This document shows positions 28,826 to 39,532 of a stretch of DNA of 64,000 bases, one piece after another. The notes beneath the pieces are model-generated. The model searched no databases. It saw nothing but the letters and a program-made list of their open reading frames with translations, and was not told where the DNA came from. A program made the position numbers and the translations under genes. Where the stretch lies: IMG/VR virus record IMGVR_UViG_3300042945_001299, positions 17,458-81,457 of that record; one strand, given 5' to 3'. The stretch's first letter is position 1; every line of letters starts with the position of its first letter. The stretch is from a virus.

Positions 28826-30370
28826 TCACCCGATGGTGGTGTTCTTCAAGATGACTTCCGCTGGAAGCCATGTCATCGATCTGAAGTTGGAATCCTCAAG
28901 CACGACATTCCGAAGAACCATCTTTCCATCCTCATCCTGACCATGCACCTTCCAACGCAAGGTCTGATCGACAAGGTTGACATTCTTCATGTACAGATGG
29001 TTGGTGTCCATGTACCACCACGAACCAGCGACATTGGAGATGTCCTTGCTGATCCTCACATCGACAAGAGCGACATTGTCGAGTTGCTGCCCACCGCCGC
29101 GTATGGGATTCACTTGCCAACCCTGCAACGAGAAGTTCCTCACATCAAGTCCATAGATCAGCCTGTTCTCGCGATATCCAGGCTTCGTGTAGAACCAGTG
29201 GAACACATCCGCATGATCTCCGTTTGAGTTGCGGATGAATTCATCGAACGAGCAGTTGATCACGACGCAGTCCTGACCAAGTGGCGTATCGCTGAACTTT
29301 CTGCCAGAGCAGTTCACCGCAAGGTTTCCGCTCCTGAAGCAATCCCTGACATTGTAAGCCTCGCAGTTGGTGAATGCAACCATCGACCATGCACCCGATG
29401 CGAATCCACCACCGATCTCATGGCTTGCTGCCGTTGCCTTGCACCCATCGATCCATGCAAACGAATCCATGTTCGGGGTACGCATCTTGACATTTCCAAC
29501 GAACAGGAGATTTCTCATGCAGATGAACTTGGTTGCCAACCCACCTGTTGTTGCCATGACGATGCGGACATTCTCGCGGTTCGTGCCAGGAGCAGAGCAG
29601 ACGGTGGCATATCTGTTCTTCGTCACGACCTTCTTGGGGAACTTTGGTCCGACATAGTCGTAGTCTCCCTCCTCAAGATAGAGGGTGAGTCCATCGCAGT
29701 CGCCATGAATTGCGGTCTGTGCGCTCAAGGCTCCTGCAATCGTCTTGTATGGATTTGCCTTGGTTCCGTCGCCAGTATCGTCGTTTCCAACGGGAGATGC
29801 ATATACATCCCAATTCTTCAATGTCCCGTTTGCGTTGCACACGACGAACATCGAATGGATTCCATTGCGAATCTTTAGGGAGTTCTCTCCACCAACAAAG
29901 GAGTTGTTGAAGTTTCCTTGTAGAACCCGTGGAATGCCTATTCTTGGATAGGCAACCGCGTAGATCTCCACGGTTCCGTCTTCGTGCTGCGATGGATCGA
30001 TTTCAATGAAGTACTCCACGACTCCATTGTCGGTGTTGAGTGCTGGCTCACGAACTACTTGCCATGCTCCCTTGTTCACGGAGAACTCGACCCTGTCGAT
30101 TCCATTCATGTGGAATGCGGCAACACCGATCTTCGCGGTCTGCTTGATCTCCCTGAATGGCACACATGTCCAACGAGCAACTGCCGTTGCATCGTACCCA
30201 GGATCATCTGGTGTTCCAATTGGATCGGGGTCGATGACCTCGGGATCATATCCCGATAGAAGCATGGAAAGATCCGTTGCATCCACGATGTTGTCCTTAT
30301 TCAGGTCATAGATGGACAGGGTCTTTCCCCAATCATTGAGTAGTTTTGCGAGTTTGTCTGCTATTGACAT
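28826..30370 (-). CDS. beta-helix virion protein with dockerin-like calcium loop
   Basis: 514 aa. Residues about 15-40 have SIYDLNKDNIVDATDLSMLL, a D-x-N-x-D-x-x-V-x-x-x-D loop identical in pattern to one dockerin / EF-hand calcium repeat. Residues 60-165 are an Ig-like domain (IDRVEFSVNKGAWQVVREPA, GTVEIYAVAYPRIG). From about 185, DVYASPVGNDDTGDGTKANP opens a right-handed beta helix, the same opening as in the convergent 24523 gene. The helix ends with repeats NVALVDVRISKDISN and MKNVNLVDQTLRWKV. Likely a tailspike or accessory adhesin. Codon use is more GC-rich than in 24523. The RBS is AAAGGGAGAGACA. Confidence 0.65.
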   Translation of the reverse strand: MSIADKLAKLLNDWGKTLSIYDLNKDNIVDATDLSMLLSGYDPEVIDPDPIGTPDDPGYDATAVARWTCVPFREIKQTAKIGVAAFHMNGIDRVEFSVNKGAWQVVREPALNTDNGVVEYFIEIDPSQHEDGTVEIYAVAYPRIGIPRVLQGNFNNSFVGGENSLKIRNGIHSMFVVCNANGTLKNWDVYASPVGNDDTGDGTKANPYKTIAGALSAQTAIHGDCDGLTLYLEEGDYDYVGPKFPKKVVTKNRYATVCSAPGTNRENVRIVMATTGGLATKFICMRNLLFVGNVKMRTPNMDSFAWIDGCKATAASHEIGGGFASGAWSMVAFTNCEAYNVRDCFRSGNLAVNCSGRKFSDTPLGQDCVVINCSFDEFIRNSNGDHADVFHWFYTKPGYRENRLIYGLDVRNFSLQGWQVNPIRGGGQQLDNVALVDVRISKDISNVAGSWWYMDTNHLYMKNVNLVDQTLRWKVHGQDEDGKMVLRNVVLEDSNFRSMTWLPAEVILKNTTIG

Positions 30371-30384
30371 TGTCTCTCCCTTTG

Positions 30385-31038
30385 TTAGTTTGTAAGATCC
30401 ACGATTTCACACTTGTCACCAGAGCAAGCAACCCAACTTGTAACTCTATTACACATAGAAATAAATGTTTCGTCGCTAAAATGATTTTTCATCATATTGA
30501 TGACTGGATGAACCCATCGAACATTTCCAATCACATAACCAACGGATGAGTTTTTTCTGTCCAAAGACGCTGTATTTGACCAAGGTGTATCGGTTTTCGA
30601 TTTTGCTTTCATAATCAAATCCAGTCCAGTCAAAGCACATTTATGTTTTTGCTCGTCCCATATTGTATTCAAATATTCAGGAGTAACTTCCATTGGTATG
30701 TTTCGACACTTAGCACTATTTTTTATGGATGTTATTACACTAGATGGTATACACCCTGTACCCTTCCAATTGTGATTTTTTTCTCCATGCCTATCTTTAT
30801 TTGCACACAAAAAGCACATTTTACTTCTGCCAGAAATTACATTGTACATTGGAATAGGTTTTTCCATGCCACAATTCATACATTGACACAACCAATCTAC
30901 CCTCGACCCACTGGGTTTTTCTTTGGTTGAATGGTATCCAAGAATTTTCCAATCATTTATCTGCTTATTCAGAAGACTTTCGCCTTTATACAAGCACAGA
31001 GGCTTTTTCTCTTCCCAACAAGTTCTTATTTTACGCAT
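30385..31038 (-). CDS. HNH homing endonuclease with nrdJ-like C-terminal remnant
   Basis: 217 aa. An N-terminal zinc-binding part (WLCQCMNCGMEKPIPM ... MCFLCANK) is followed by an HNH domain: CALTGLDLIM, then NTASLDRKNSSVGYVIGNVR, WVHPVINMMKN. The catalytic pattern (D-R ... G-Y-h-x-G-N-h-x-W-V-H) is clear. The last residues, ACSGDKCEIVDLTN, match the C-terminal redox tail of the neighbouring nrdJ (ACSAGSCELVDITS), as if the gene had been inserted near the 3' end of nrdJ and kept the displaced end. Its ribosome site GGAGGA is at the base of a hairpin with a late promoter in the loop (see separate entry). It is AT-richer than nrdJ, as expected of a mobile gene. Confidence 0.85.
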   Translation of the reverse strand: MRKIRTCWEEKKPLCLYKGESLLNKQINDWKILGYHSTKEKPSGSRVDWLCQCMNCGMEKPIPMYNVISGRSKMCFLCANKDRHGEKNHNWKGTGCIPSSVITSIKNSAKCRNIPMEVTPEYLNTIWDEQKHKCALTGLDLIMKAKSKTDTPWSNTASLDRKNSSVGYVIGNVRWVHPVINMMKNHFSDETFISMCNRVTSWVACSGDKCEIVDLTN

Positions 31039-31044
31039 TTACTA

Positions 31045-31088
31045 TCCTCCCACACAGATATGTATAAACATATTTATCTCTGTGTGGG
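31045..31088 (-). promoter_or_regulatory. hairpin over RBS with late promoter in the loop (HNH gene 1)
   Basis: Perfect 10-bp arms CCCACACAGA (31088-31079) and TCTGTGTGGG (31058-31049) on the minus strand. The loop carries GATAAATA (31078-31071), a late promoter variant. The RBS GGAGGA (31050-31045) overlaps the 3' arm. Read-through transcripts from nrdJ would form the hairpin and mask the RBS; late transcripts starting in the loop would lack the 5' arm. Confidence 0.7.
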
Positions 31089-33038
31089 AAATGCGGTCTT
31101 GTCGGAATCGGATGTTATATCTACCAATTCACACGATCCAGCCGAACAAGCGAATGATTGAGAACTAGCAGTATTATCCTGTTTCTCATACTGCTTTAAT
31201 GTTGCCCAATCAACGCCCGTTGGCATCTTTGCAAGAAGGTCTTCATATTGAGCCTTAGTGCAATCTTGATAAGGAGCCTGTCGGTATGTACCCAAGTCCA
31301 TGGGCAAGAAGGAAATGCCGCTGATCTCATCGAAGTGTCGATAGACGAATGCGCCGACCTCCATCCACTCATGCTCGCGCACGGTGATGGTGATTGATGG
31401 CTTGTGTTCGCACCAATGACGCTGATACTCAAGCCACAACTGAAGATGTTCGATTGCAGTCAGGTCGTTGCGTGTCACGGAACCCTCTGCCTTCATTGGG
31501 AACGAGAAGACCATCGTGTGGTCTGGCTTCATCACACAAGGCTCTGCGGGGAATCCCATGTCGATCATCATCTGACATAGTGGATCCTTGCGATCCGCAC
31601 GAACGGTACGGATGTAGTACTCGTTGTGGCGAGGATGGATACCCGATGCCGAATCGGTCAACTGAGACACAGTTCCACTCGGCTTGACGCATGTGATTGC
31701 CGCAGCAGGATTGATTCCAATGTTTGCTGCCCAAGCCTTGTTTGTCTCTTCTGCTTCAACTCTCAAACCCGTGAGGATGTTTTCCAGTGAACCATCCTCA
31801 CCACGCATCATCTTGTTGTCAAGGATGCCTGTGAGCGATACACCAAGGAGTGCCTCCTCCTCGCAGTTCCTCTGCCATGACGATGAGAGGTATGGGAAAT
31901 GAGTCAGCGATGCTTGCCATGTTCCCAGAATAGATGCAAGTTTAACCTTGCGACGGAGTGATTCGTAAGTGTCTTCAGGGCGAACAACGACTTCCGTGAG
32001 GTTGCAGAACTCGCAATCACGAAGGATGATCTCGCTGCATGGATTCGTTCCAAACTCGTAGTTTGGATCGCGACGATCACCCAACTTCGCAACGGTCTTT
32101 TGTGCTGCCGCACGATTGAAGATTCCACGCTCTCCGCTCTTGGACTTGTAGAGGGAAACCCACTCGTCCATGAACACGCCGATCTCGGGCTTCTCCTTGT
32201 ATGCAACTGAGTTGTTTGCAAGTGCGCGTTGTGGATTGTCGTTCCACCATGCACCTGTCTTTGCATCGCGCATTCTCTCGTCAGTCAGGTTTGAAAGCGA
32301 GATAAGAGCAGAGCGTCGTACTCCTCCGACGACGACAATCTCCGCAACCTTGCAGACGATATCATGGCATTCGATGCTAGTGAGTTTCCGCCCTGCTGCT
32401 CTTCTAAAGGTGTCAACGGTGAATCTAAACAGATCCTCCAATGGCTTTGGTCCACTCGCGCGACCTCCAAAAGTCTTAAGTCTTGCTCCCGCAGGACGAA
32501 TCTTTGACAGATCCCATTGGGGTACTTGACCTCCAATAAGAAGAGAGACGAGTTCCCTGAAAGCCTTTGCCCAACCCGCCTTCGAATCCTGCACCACAAT
32601 CGTGGTATCAGAGTCAGTGAATGCTTCAGCGATTGTAGGAAGTTTCTCGACATATTGCCTCTCCACAGAAAAGCCTACGCCTGTGCCGCACATCAATATG
32701 TAGAGGATCTCATCGAATGCACGGACACGGTTTACGGCAACATATGAACAGTTGTAGCCAGCGGTATTGTCTCGCTTGAGTGCTTCTCCTGCGGTCATGA
32801 GAGAACGCATGGAAGGCATGATCTCAAGGTTGAGGACAGCGGTCTTGAGTTCCTGACGAAGCGCAGGATCAAGGTTGTATTTCCTATTGTTCGCAAGATG
32901 TTCATCGAAGAACTTGAAGTAGCGTTCCACAGTCTCTTCCCATGTCTCTCGCCTACCCTCCTTTTCTAGCCATCTTGAGTACCTAGAGATAAAAATAAAG
33001 TGTTGGTAGGAAGTAGGAAGGGTTTTCTTGTCACTCAT
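31074..33038 (-). CDS. nrdJ: class II (B12-dependent) ribonucleotide reductase
   Basis: 654 aa, with the RTPR-type features of monomeric NrdJ: an N-terminal NTAGYNCSYVAVNRVRAFDE, then MCGTGVGFSVERQYVEKLP (substrate and effector region), the active-site loop NPCSEIILRDCEFCNLTEVV with the C-x-E pair, and the phosphate-binding KPSGTVSQLTDSASGIHP. The C-terminus carries a redox Cys pair (ACSAGSCELVDI). It reduces ribonucleotides with adenosylcobalamin and needs no oxygen, so the phage can feed DNA synthesis if the host has B12. Its length (654) is a little short of Lactobacillus RTPR (739). Flanked by two HNH genes; the upstream one overlaps its start by ATGA. thyX lies about 10 kb away on the same strand. 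Confidence 0.9.
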   Translation of the reverse strand: MSDKKTLPTSYQHFIFISRYSRWLEKEGRRETWEETVERYFKFFDEHLANNRKYNLDPALRQELKTAVLNLEIMPSMRSLMTAGEALKRDNTAGYNCSYVAVNRVRAFDEILYILMCGTGVGFSVERQYVEKLPTIAEAFTDSDTTIVVQDSKAGWAKAFRELVSLLIGGQVPQWDLSKIRPAGARLKTFGGRASGPKPLEDLFRFTVDTFRRAAGRKLTSIECHDIVCKVAEIVVVGGVRRSALISLSNLTDERMRDAKTGAWWNDNPQRALANNSVAYKEKPEIGVFMDEWVSLYKSKSGERGIFNRAAAQKTVAKLGDRRDPNYEFGTNPCSEIILRDCEFCNLTEVVVRPEDTYESLRRKVKLASILGTWQASLTHFPYLSSSWQRNCEEEALLGVSLTGILDNKMMRGEDGSLENILTGLRVEAEETNKAWAANIGINPAAAITCVKPSGTVSQLTDSASGIHPRHNEYYIRTVRADRKDPLCQMMIDMGFPAEPCVMKPDHTMVFSFPMKAEGSVTRNDLTAIEHLQLWLEYQRHWCEHKPSITITVREHEWMEVGAFVYRHFDEISGISFLPMDLGTYRQAPYQDCTKAQYEDLLAKMPTGVDWATLKQYEKQDNTASSQSFACSAGSCELVDITSDSDKTAFPTQR

Positions 33039-33604
33039 TCAAAATTCTCCGTTATAGTCTTACAAAGTTTTACAAACTGATCATGTGAAAGATCCCATTT
33101 GATCGTGTTCACATCCTTATGAACCCATTGAACATTGTCTTTGGTGTACCCGAGAGAACTATCTATCCGATCAAGAGACGCTGTACCTTTGCATCCATGA
33201 GATTCAAATAAAAGTTCCATCTTGGTGTATCGACATAGACCATTCTGTTTTTGAAATATTGAATCAAGTTCTTCTCTGGAGAGTTCAAAGGGGATATTAC
33301 GCTTTTCAGCACACTTTTTAATCTTCGCAAAATACATTCCAGTAACATTCTTTGCACTGGAATTCCAATTTGGACTTTTTTCAAATCTATTTCTCTCACC
33401 GATGCAATCCGAGCATCCTGCAATATTTCCGTAGATCAAATGCCACTTGCTGATCTGTTTTTCTTTCCCACACTTGCATCTAACTTTCCACATCTGAGTC
33501 GGATCTTTCTGACTTGGATATTTTATTTTATCTCCGATACCAATGATTGTGTAGTTGCCAACTTCTCTGTTCAACCAAGATGATCCTTTATATGTCGGTT
33601 CCAT
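33035..33604 (-). CDS. HNH homing endonuclease upstream of nrdJ
   Basis: 189 aa. An N-terminal zinc-finger part (WKVRCKCGKEKQISKWHLIY, then GCSDC) and HNH domain (CRYTKMELLFESHGCKGTAS, then LDRIDSSLGYTKDNVQWVHK, DVNTIKWDL). The same family as the 30385 gene, although only moderately similar. Its stop overlaps the nrdJ start, so translation of nrdJ could be coupled to it. The RBS GGAG sits at the base of a hairpin with a late promoter-like loop. Likely a free-standing mobile gene; its target may be nrdJ or the flanking region. Confidence 0.85.
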   Translation of the reverse strand: MEPTYKGSSWLNREVGNYTIIGIGDKIKYPSQKDPTQMWKVRCKCGKEKQISKWHLIYGNIAGCSDCIGERNRFEKSPNWNSSAKNVTGMYFAKIKKCAEKRNIPFELSREELDSIFQKQNGLCRYTKMELLFESHGCKGTASLDRIDSSLGYTKDNVQWVHKDVNTIKWDLSHDQFVKLCKTITENFE

Positions 33605-33782
33605 TCATCAACTCCATATCGGGGGTTTATCTCATTTATATATAATCTCCGATATGTCTATTTAGCGTTGAGCGATGGATATCGTACACCGAATCCACTT
33701 GGATTCAAGCATACTAAAATATTGCTTTATGGATTGTTTTTTAGGATACTTCAAACGCTTGTTGTGTTTGATTATTATAGCG
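33605..33782. other. intergenic region between fibre gene and HNH gene
   Basis: AT-rich. It holds the hairpin of HNH gene 2 (33615-33656), a late promoter-like GCTAAATA (33666-33659, minus strand) and a small palindrome GAATCCA-AG-TGGATTC near 33697. No gene is supported; plus-strand open frames here are shadows of the fibre gene. Confidence 0.4.
33612..33656 (-). promoter_or_regulatory. hairpin over RBS with late promoter in the loop (HNH gene 2)
   Basis: Perfect 8-bp arms CCGATATG and CATATCGG (33649-33656 and 33615-33622) with a 26-nt loop containing TATAAATG (33640-33633, minus strand), one mismatch to TATAAATA. The RBS GGAG (33615-33612) touches the 3' arm. The arrangement repeats that of HNH gene 1 with unrelated stem sequence. 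Confidence 0.6.
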
Positions 33783-35288
33783 TCACTCAAAATATCCATT
33801 GAAAAAAACGCTTCCGCGCAACACCATCGTGTTGCCAGTCACGGTTCCAAATGGACGCACTATCAAACTGATGAAGTGTCCCGCAGGAACCATGAGCGGA
33901 GATGTAAAATTCATTTCAAATCCTGGTTTGTGGCTACCAACCGCTTCAGTTGATATAAACCCATGACCACCGATTACAATGGATTTGCCAGAAACGGTCG
34001 TTGCCGCATCTCCCGTATTGGTTGCGGCAGCACTGCCACCAACCATCACAATATATGATATGAAGATGGGATTGGTTGCTGCTACGACGGATGGAACTGT
34101 GTCTCCAATGCGAACACCCGTGATGTATAGGGTTTTGCCTGGTCGCGTAGCGGATCCTGCTGGATTCTGAAATGCAAACACTGGATAGTCCGCACTGGAT
34201 GTCAGGGTGGAGATGGCAGGAGATGTCCACAACCCACCCAAGTTGTTCAATGCTGGAGCAGATGTGGCAGTCCATGTACCAGCGGTACGAGCGGTTCCAC
34301 TTGCAGGGTGTCCCGTGGAAGCAGAAGCGCGAGTCACCGTTGGTCCTGGCGTGTTTCCAATCTGTAGTTGGTATGCTCCAGCACCGCTTCCTACCATTGT
34401 ATCTGACCAAGGCTTATCTGTGTTCTGATCACCAAAGCCAACATTCACACAACCGACATTGATTTGTCGAGCAGCCGATGCAACTGCTATATTCACCACT
34501 CGGAATCCGACAGGCAAAGCCGATGCACTGGCAAACTGTGACTGCGATGATGGACATCGAATGCTTCCTACGAGTACATCATTGATCCAGAAGTTCACAA
34601 TATTGTTGTCAACCGTGATGAGGTAGTGGTTCATTTCTACTGGCTCATACGAGCCGTAACCATCTCGGGAAGGAACATTGCGTGTGTCTAATGTTATTTC
34701 TGTAATATCAATTGTGTTGCTTGTGATGATGCCCTTCAGTTGACCACCCGAAATGCGTCTGAAAAAGATTCCATCAAGCGGTTGTTGTGTGGCTTGTGTC
34801 GTAAGATATAACAATCCCCATTCGCTTATTGCATTCACCGCTAGAGGTCCACCTTCGGAAATCCACATATCCACATAGAGAGGATAGGTTCCGAATGTAG
34901 GAAAAGTTCTCCATGTTCTGACATATGCAGCAGCACCGCTTTGTATCATCGAAGCAGCCGCAGCAGAATTGACCGTAAGAAATCCGTTAGCCTGTACAGC
35001 ACCAGTAGTTGTTGTGGCAGTACTGAAATGTGTACTGAGTATTGTGGTTCCTTCGAATGTCGCATTGAAGACAGTTTGGTCGGTTCCCACACGAACGCGG
35101 TAATCATCAGAAGACTCAATGGCTTTTAAACTACGCGAACCGAGAATGCTACCAGGATCTATTTCTGCACTCAAACTAGCAAATCCAGCAGTCACTCCGT
35201 CTTGGGGTGTCACCACCTTGAGTTGGTGATATGAATCCAAATCCACCAAGTCAATCGAACTGTTTCCGCTTGTAATCTTTACGCCCAT
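33783..35288 (-). CDS. putative fibre or virion protein, duplicate of the 35590 gene
   Basis: 501 aa, Ser/Thr/Ala/Gly-rich, no Cys-rich or membrane part. The N-terminus MGVKITSGNSSIDLVDLDSY and LKVVTPQDGVTAGFASLSAE are like those of the 35590 gene, and the two proteins align over their full length, most closely in the region NLGGLWTSPAISTLTSSADY and the C-terminus MVPAGHFISLIVRPFGTVTG, NGYFE. The middle has lectin/jelly-roll-like strands (DNNIVNFWINDVLVGSI). Probably an adhesin or neck/fibre component; the duplication could give alternate or hetero-oligomeric receptor binding. Function inferred from composition and place among fibre genes. Confidence 0.65.
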   Translation of the reverse strand: MGVKITSGNSSIDLVDLDSYHQLKVVTPQDGVTAGFASLSAEIDPGSILGSRSLKAIESSDDYRVRVGTDQTVFNATFEGTTILSTHFSTATTTTGAVQANGFLTVNSAAAASMIQSGAAAYVRTWRTFPTFGTYPLYVDMWISEGGPLAVNAISEWGLLYLTTQATQQPLDGIFFRRISGGQLKGIITSNTIDITEITLDTRNVPSRDGYGSYEPVEMNHYLITVDNNIVNFWINDVLVGSIRCPSSQSQFASASALPVGFRVVNIAVASAARQINVGCVNVGFGDQNTDKPWSDTMVGSGAGAYQLQIGNTPGPTVTRASASTGHPASGTARTAGTWTATSAPALNNLGGLWTSPAISTLTSSADYPVFAFQNPAGSATRPGKTLYITGVRIGDTVPSVVAATNPIFISYIVMVGGSAAATNTGDAATTVSGKSIVIGGHGFISTEAVGSHKPGFEMNFTSPLMVPAGHFISLIVRPFGTVTGNTMVLRGSVFFNGYFE

Positions 35289-35305
35289 CTTATAGTTCCT
35301 TCCAA

Positions 35306-35590
35306 TCAGAGTACATCAACAGCAGCAAAAGAAAACTCAACTTGAGTCTTTACATACGCATATGCATCAGCAATGGTAAATCCCGATGGGAAAACTGTTG
35401 GCATATCTGTGGGTTGCACTGTGTATGTAATCTGCCGCAACACCTCGCACTCCTGTTGACGGGCAGATTCATCATAATACCCATCCATCCTGATGGCACA
35501 GGAACCATTCATGTTGAAAGTGACGGAAGCAAGTTTCCAGTATAGCGCAGGAACACCGTGTGGAGTTTGTACGATTTGTATGAGTGCCAT
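35306..35590 (-). CDS. small protein between the duplicated fibre genes, 94 aa
   Basis: MALIQIVQTPHGVPALYWKL, then ASVTFNMNGSCAIRMDGYYD and VEFSFAAVDVL: a small beta-rich unit with conserved aromatic residues. I recall similar small proteins beside tail-fibre genes, without function. Its start overlaps the stop of the 35590 gene by 1 nt (TAATG), so it is coupled to it. It may be a fibre-tip, chaperone or virion accessory. Confidence 0.6.
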   Translation of the reverse strand: MALIQIVQTPHGVPALYWKLASVTFNMNGSCAIRMDGYYDESARQQECEVLRQITYTVQPTDMPTVFPSGFTIADAYAYVKTQVEFSFAAVDVL

Positions 35591-37086
35591 TATTCAAAAT
35601 ATCCGTTTACTGCGAGGCTGCTTGTGACCACAAGAGTGTTGGATGTCACGGTTCCAAATGGACGCACGACAAAGTGGAAGTAGTGTCCTGCCGGAACCAT
35701 CAATGGCGAATTAAATTGCACTTCGAATCCAGGCTTATAACTTCCTGTTGCTTCAGTTGCTAAAAACCCATGTCCGCCCACCGTGATGGATTTTCCCGAA
35801 ACAGTTGTTGCAGCATCTGCTGTACTTGTGGCAACCGCACTGCTGCCAACCATCACAATGTATGATAGTAAAATAGAGTTGGTTGAAGCCGCAGCGGAAA
35901 CATATGCTTCTCCAACACGAATACCTGTGATGTATAAAGTTTTTCCAGGAAGTGTGGCAGTTCCTGTTGGATTCTGAAATGCAAACACTGGATAGTCAGC
36001 GTCTGAAGTAAGTGTGGATATCGCAGGAGATGTCCATAGACCACCAAGGTTATTGAGAGCAGGAGCAGATGTTGCGGTCCATGTACCAGCAGTACGAGCA
36101 GTTGCACTTGCAGGGTGTCCATATGTGGCACCAGCGCGGGTCACTGTTGGTCCTGGCGTATTGCCATTTGCGAACTGATATGCTCCGTTGCCCAAACCAC
36201 ACAGAACATGCGCCCAAGGCTTGTTTGTATTCTGATCACCAAATCCAACATTCACATAACCAACCGAAAGTTGACGAGCAGCGGATGCGGTACCAGTGTT
36301 GACCACACGGAATCCAACAGGATTTCCAGATGATGCAGAGAACTGTGCCTGTGCAGCGGGGCATGGGATCTCGGCAACAAGCACATCATTAATCCAGAAG
36401 CGGACTATATCATTGTGGAATACAATCAGATAGTGATTGGATTCGGTTGGATCAAATGTACCAACACCGTCACGCGCAGGAACATTTGTCGTGGTGATGG
36501 TGACATCAGCAACATCTGTAGAGTTATTCGTGACAATTGCCTTCAGGGTGCCACCCGCAATACGACGGAAGAAAATACCGTCGATGGGTTGCGCTGTGGC
36601 TTGTGCCGTAAGATACAGCAATCCCCATTCGCTGACGGAGTTCGTGGAAGTGTGATTCGTCTCGCGAATCCACATGTCCACATAGGTGGGATAGGTTCCG
36701 AATGTCGAGAAATGTCTATGTGAACGAACATAAGCGGCATGTCCTGATGTGGTCGATGTACCGTTGTTTAGAACCATGAATCCGCTGGCTTGTGCGGTTG
36801 TCATTGTGGTGAGCAACTGCGACCATGTGGTCGTGAGAATGACGGTTCCTTCAAAGGTTGTATTGAACATTGTCTGGTCAATACCGACACGAAGACGATA
36901 GTCATCGGAACATTCAGGAGGAATCACGGTGCGAGTTCCCAACACATCGCCAGGATCCACTTCCGTACTCAACTGGACAAATCCTGCATTTTCCTCAACC
37001 TGTGGAGTCACTACTTGCAACTCGTATGTCGAACTCACATTTGCAAGACCAGCCGTATTATTTCCACCTTTGATTTGAACGCCCAT
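35590..37086 (-). CDS. putative fibre or virion protein, duplicate of the 33783 gene
   Basis: 498 aa. N-terminus MGVQIKGGNNTAGLANVSST and LQVVTPQVEENAGFVQLSTE; C-terminus MVPAGHYFHFVVRPFGTVTS and VNGYFE. Shared strands with the 33783 protein include GTYPTYVDMWIRE, ISEWGLLYL / VSEWGLLYL, GIFFRRI and FWINDVLV. DNA identity is also visible in the shared 3' blocks. A likely receptor-facing virion protein expressed late with its copy. The RBS is AAAGGAGAAACA. Confidence 0.65.
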   Translation of the reverse strand: MGVQIKGGNNTAGLANVSSTYELQVVTPQVEENAGFVQLSTEVDPGDVLGTRTVIPPECSDDYRLRVGIDQTMFNTTFEGTVILTTTWSQLLTTMTTAQASGFMVLNNGTSTTSGHAAYVRSHRHFSTFGTYPTYVDMWIRETNHTSTNSVSEWGLLYLTAQATAQPIDGIFFRRIAGGTLKAIVTNNSTDVADVTITTTNVPARDGVGTFDPTESNHYLIVFHNDIVRFWINDVLVAEIPCPAAQAQFSASSGNPVGFRVVNTGTASAARQLSVGYVNVGFGDQNTNKPWAHVLCGLGNGAYQFANGNTPGPTVTRAGATYGHPASATARTAGTWTATSAPALNNLGGLWTSPAISTLTSDADYPVFAFQNPTGTATLPGKTLYITGIRVGEAYVSAAASTNSILLSYIVMVGSSAVATSTADAATTVSGKSITVGGHGFLATEATGSYKPGFEVQFNSPLMVPAGHYFHFVVRPFGTVTSNTLVVTSSLAVNGYFE

Positions 37087-37096
37087 TGTTTCTCCT

Positions 37097-39511
<2,415 letters not shown>

Positions 39512-39520
39512 TTATTTACA

Positions 39521-39528
39521 TATTTATT
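39521..39528 (-). promoter_or_regulatory. T4-type late promoter-like octamer
   Basis: AATAAATA on the minus strand, 18 nt before the ATG of the 801-aa fibre gene. Confidence 0.5.
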
Positions 39529-39532
39529 TCTT

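Noticed and set aside
30385-33038. Group I intron or intein in nrdJ
   Set aside because: nrdJ has a complete C-terminus with the Cys pair before the HNH gene, so no splicing is needed. A displaced end fused to the HNH gene explains the match better.
33783-37086. Diversity-generating retroelement acting on the duplicated fibre genes
   Set aside because: No reverse transcriptase gene in the window and no adenine-biased variation between the copies was evident by eye.
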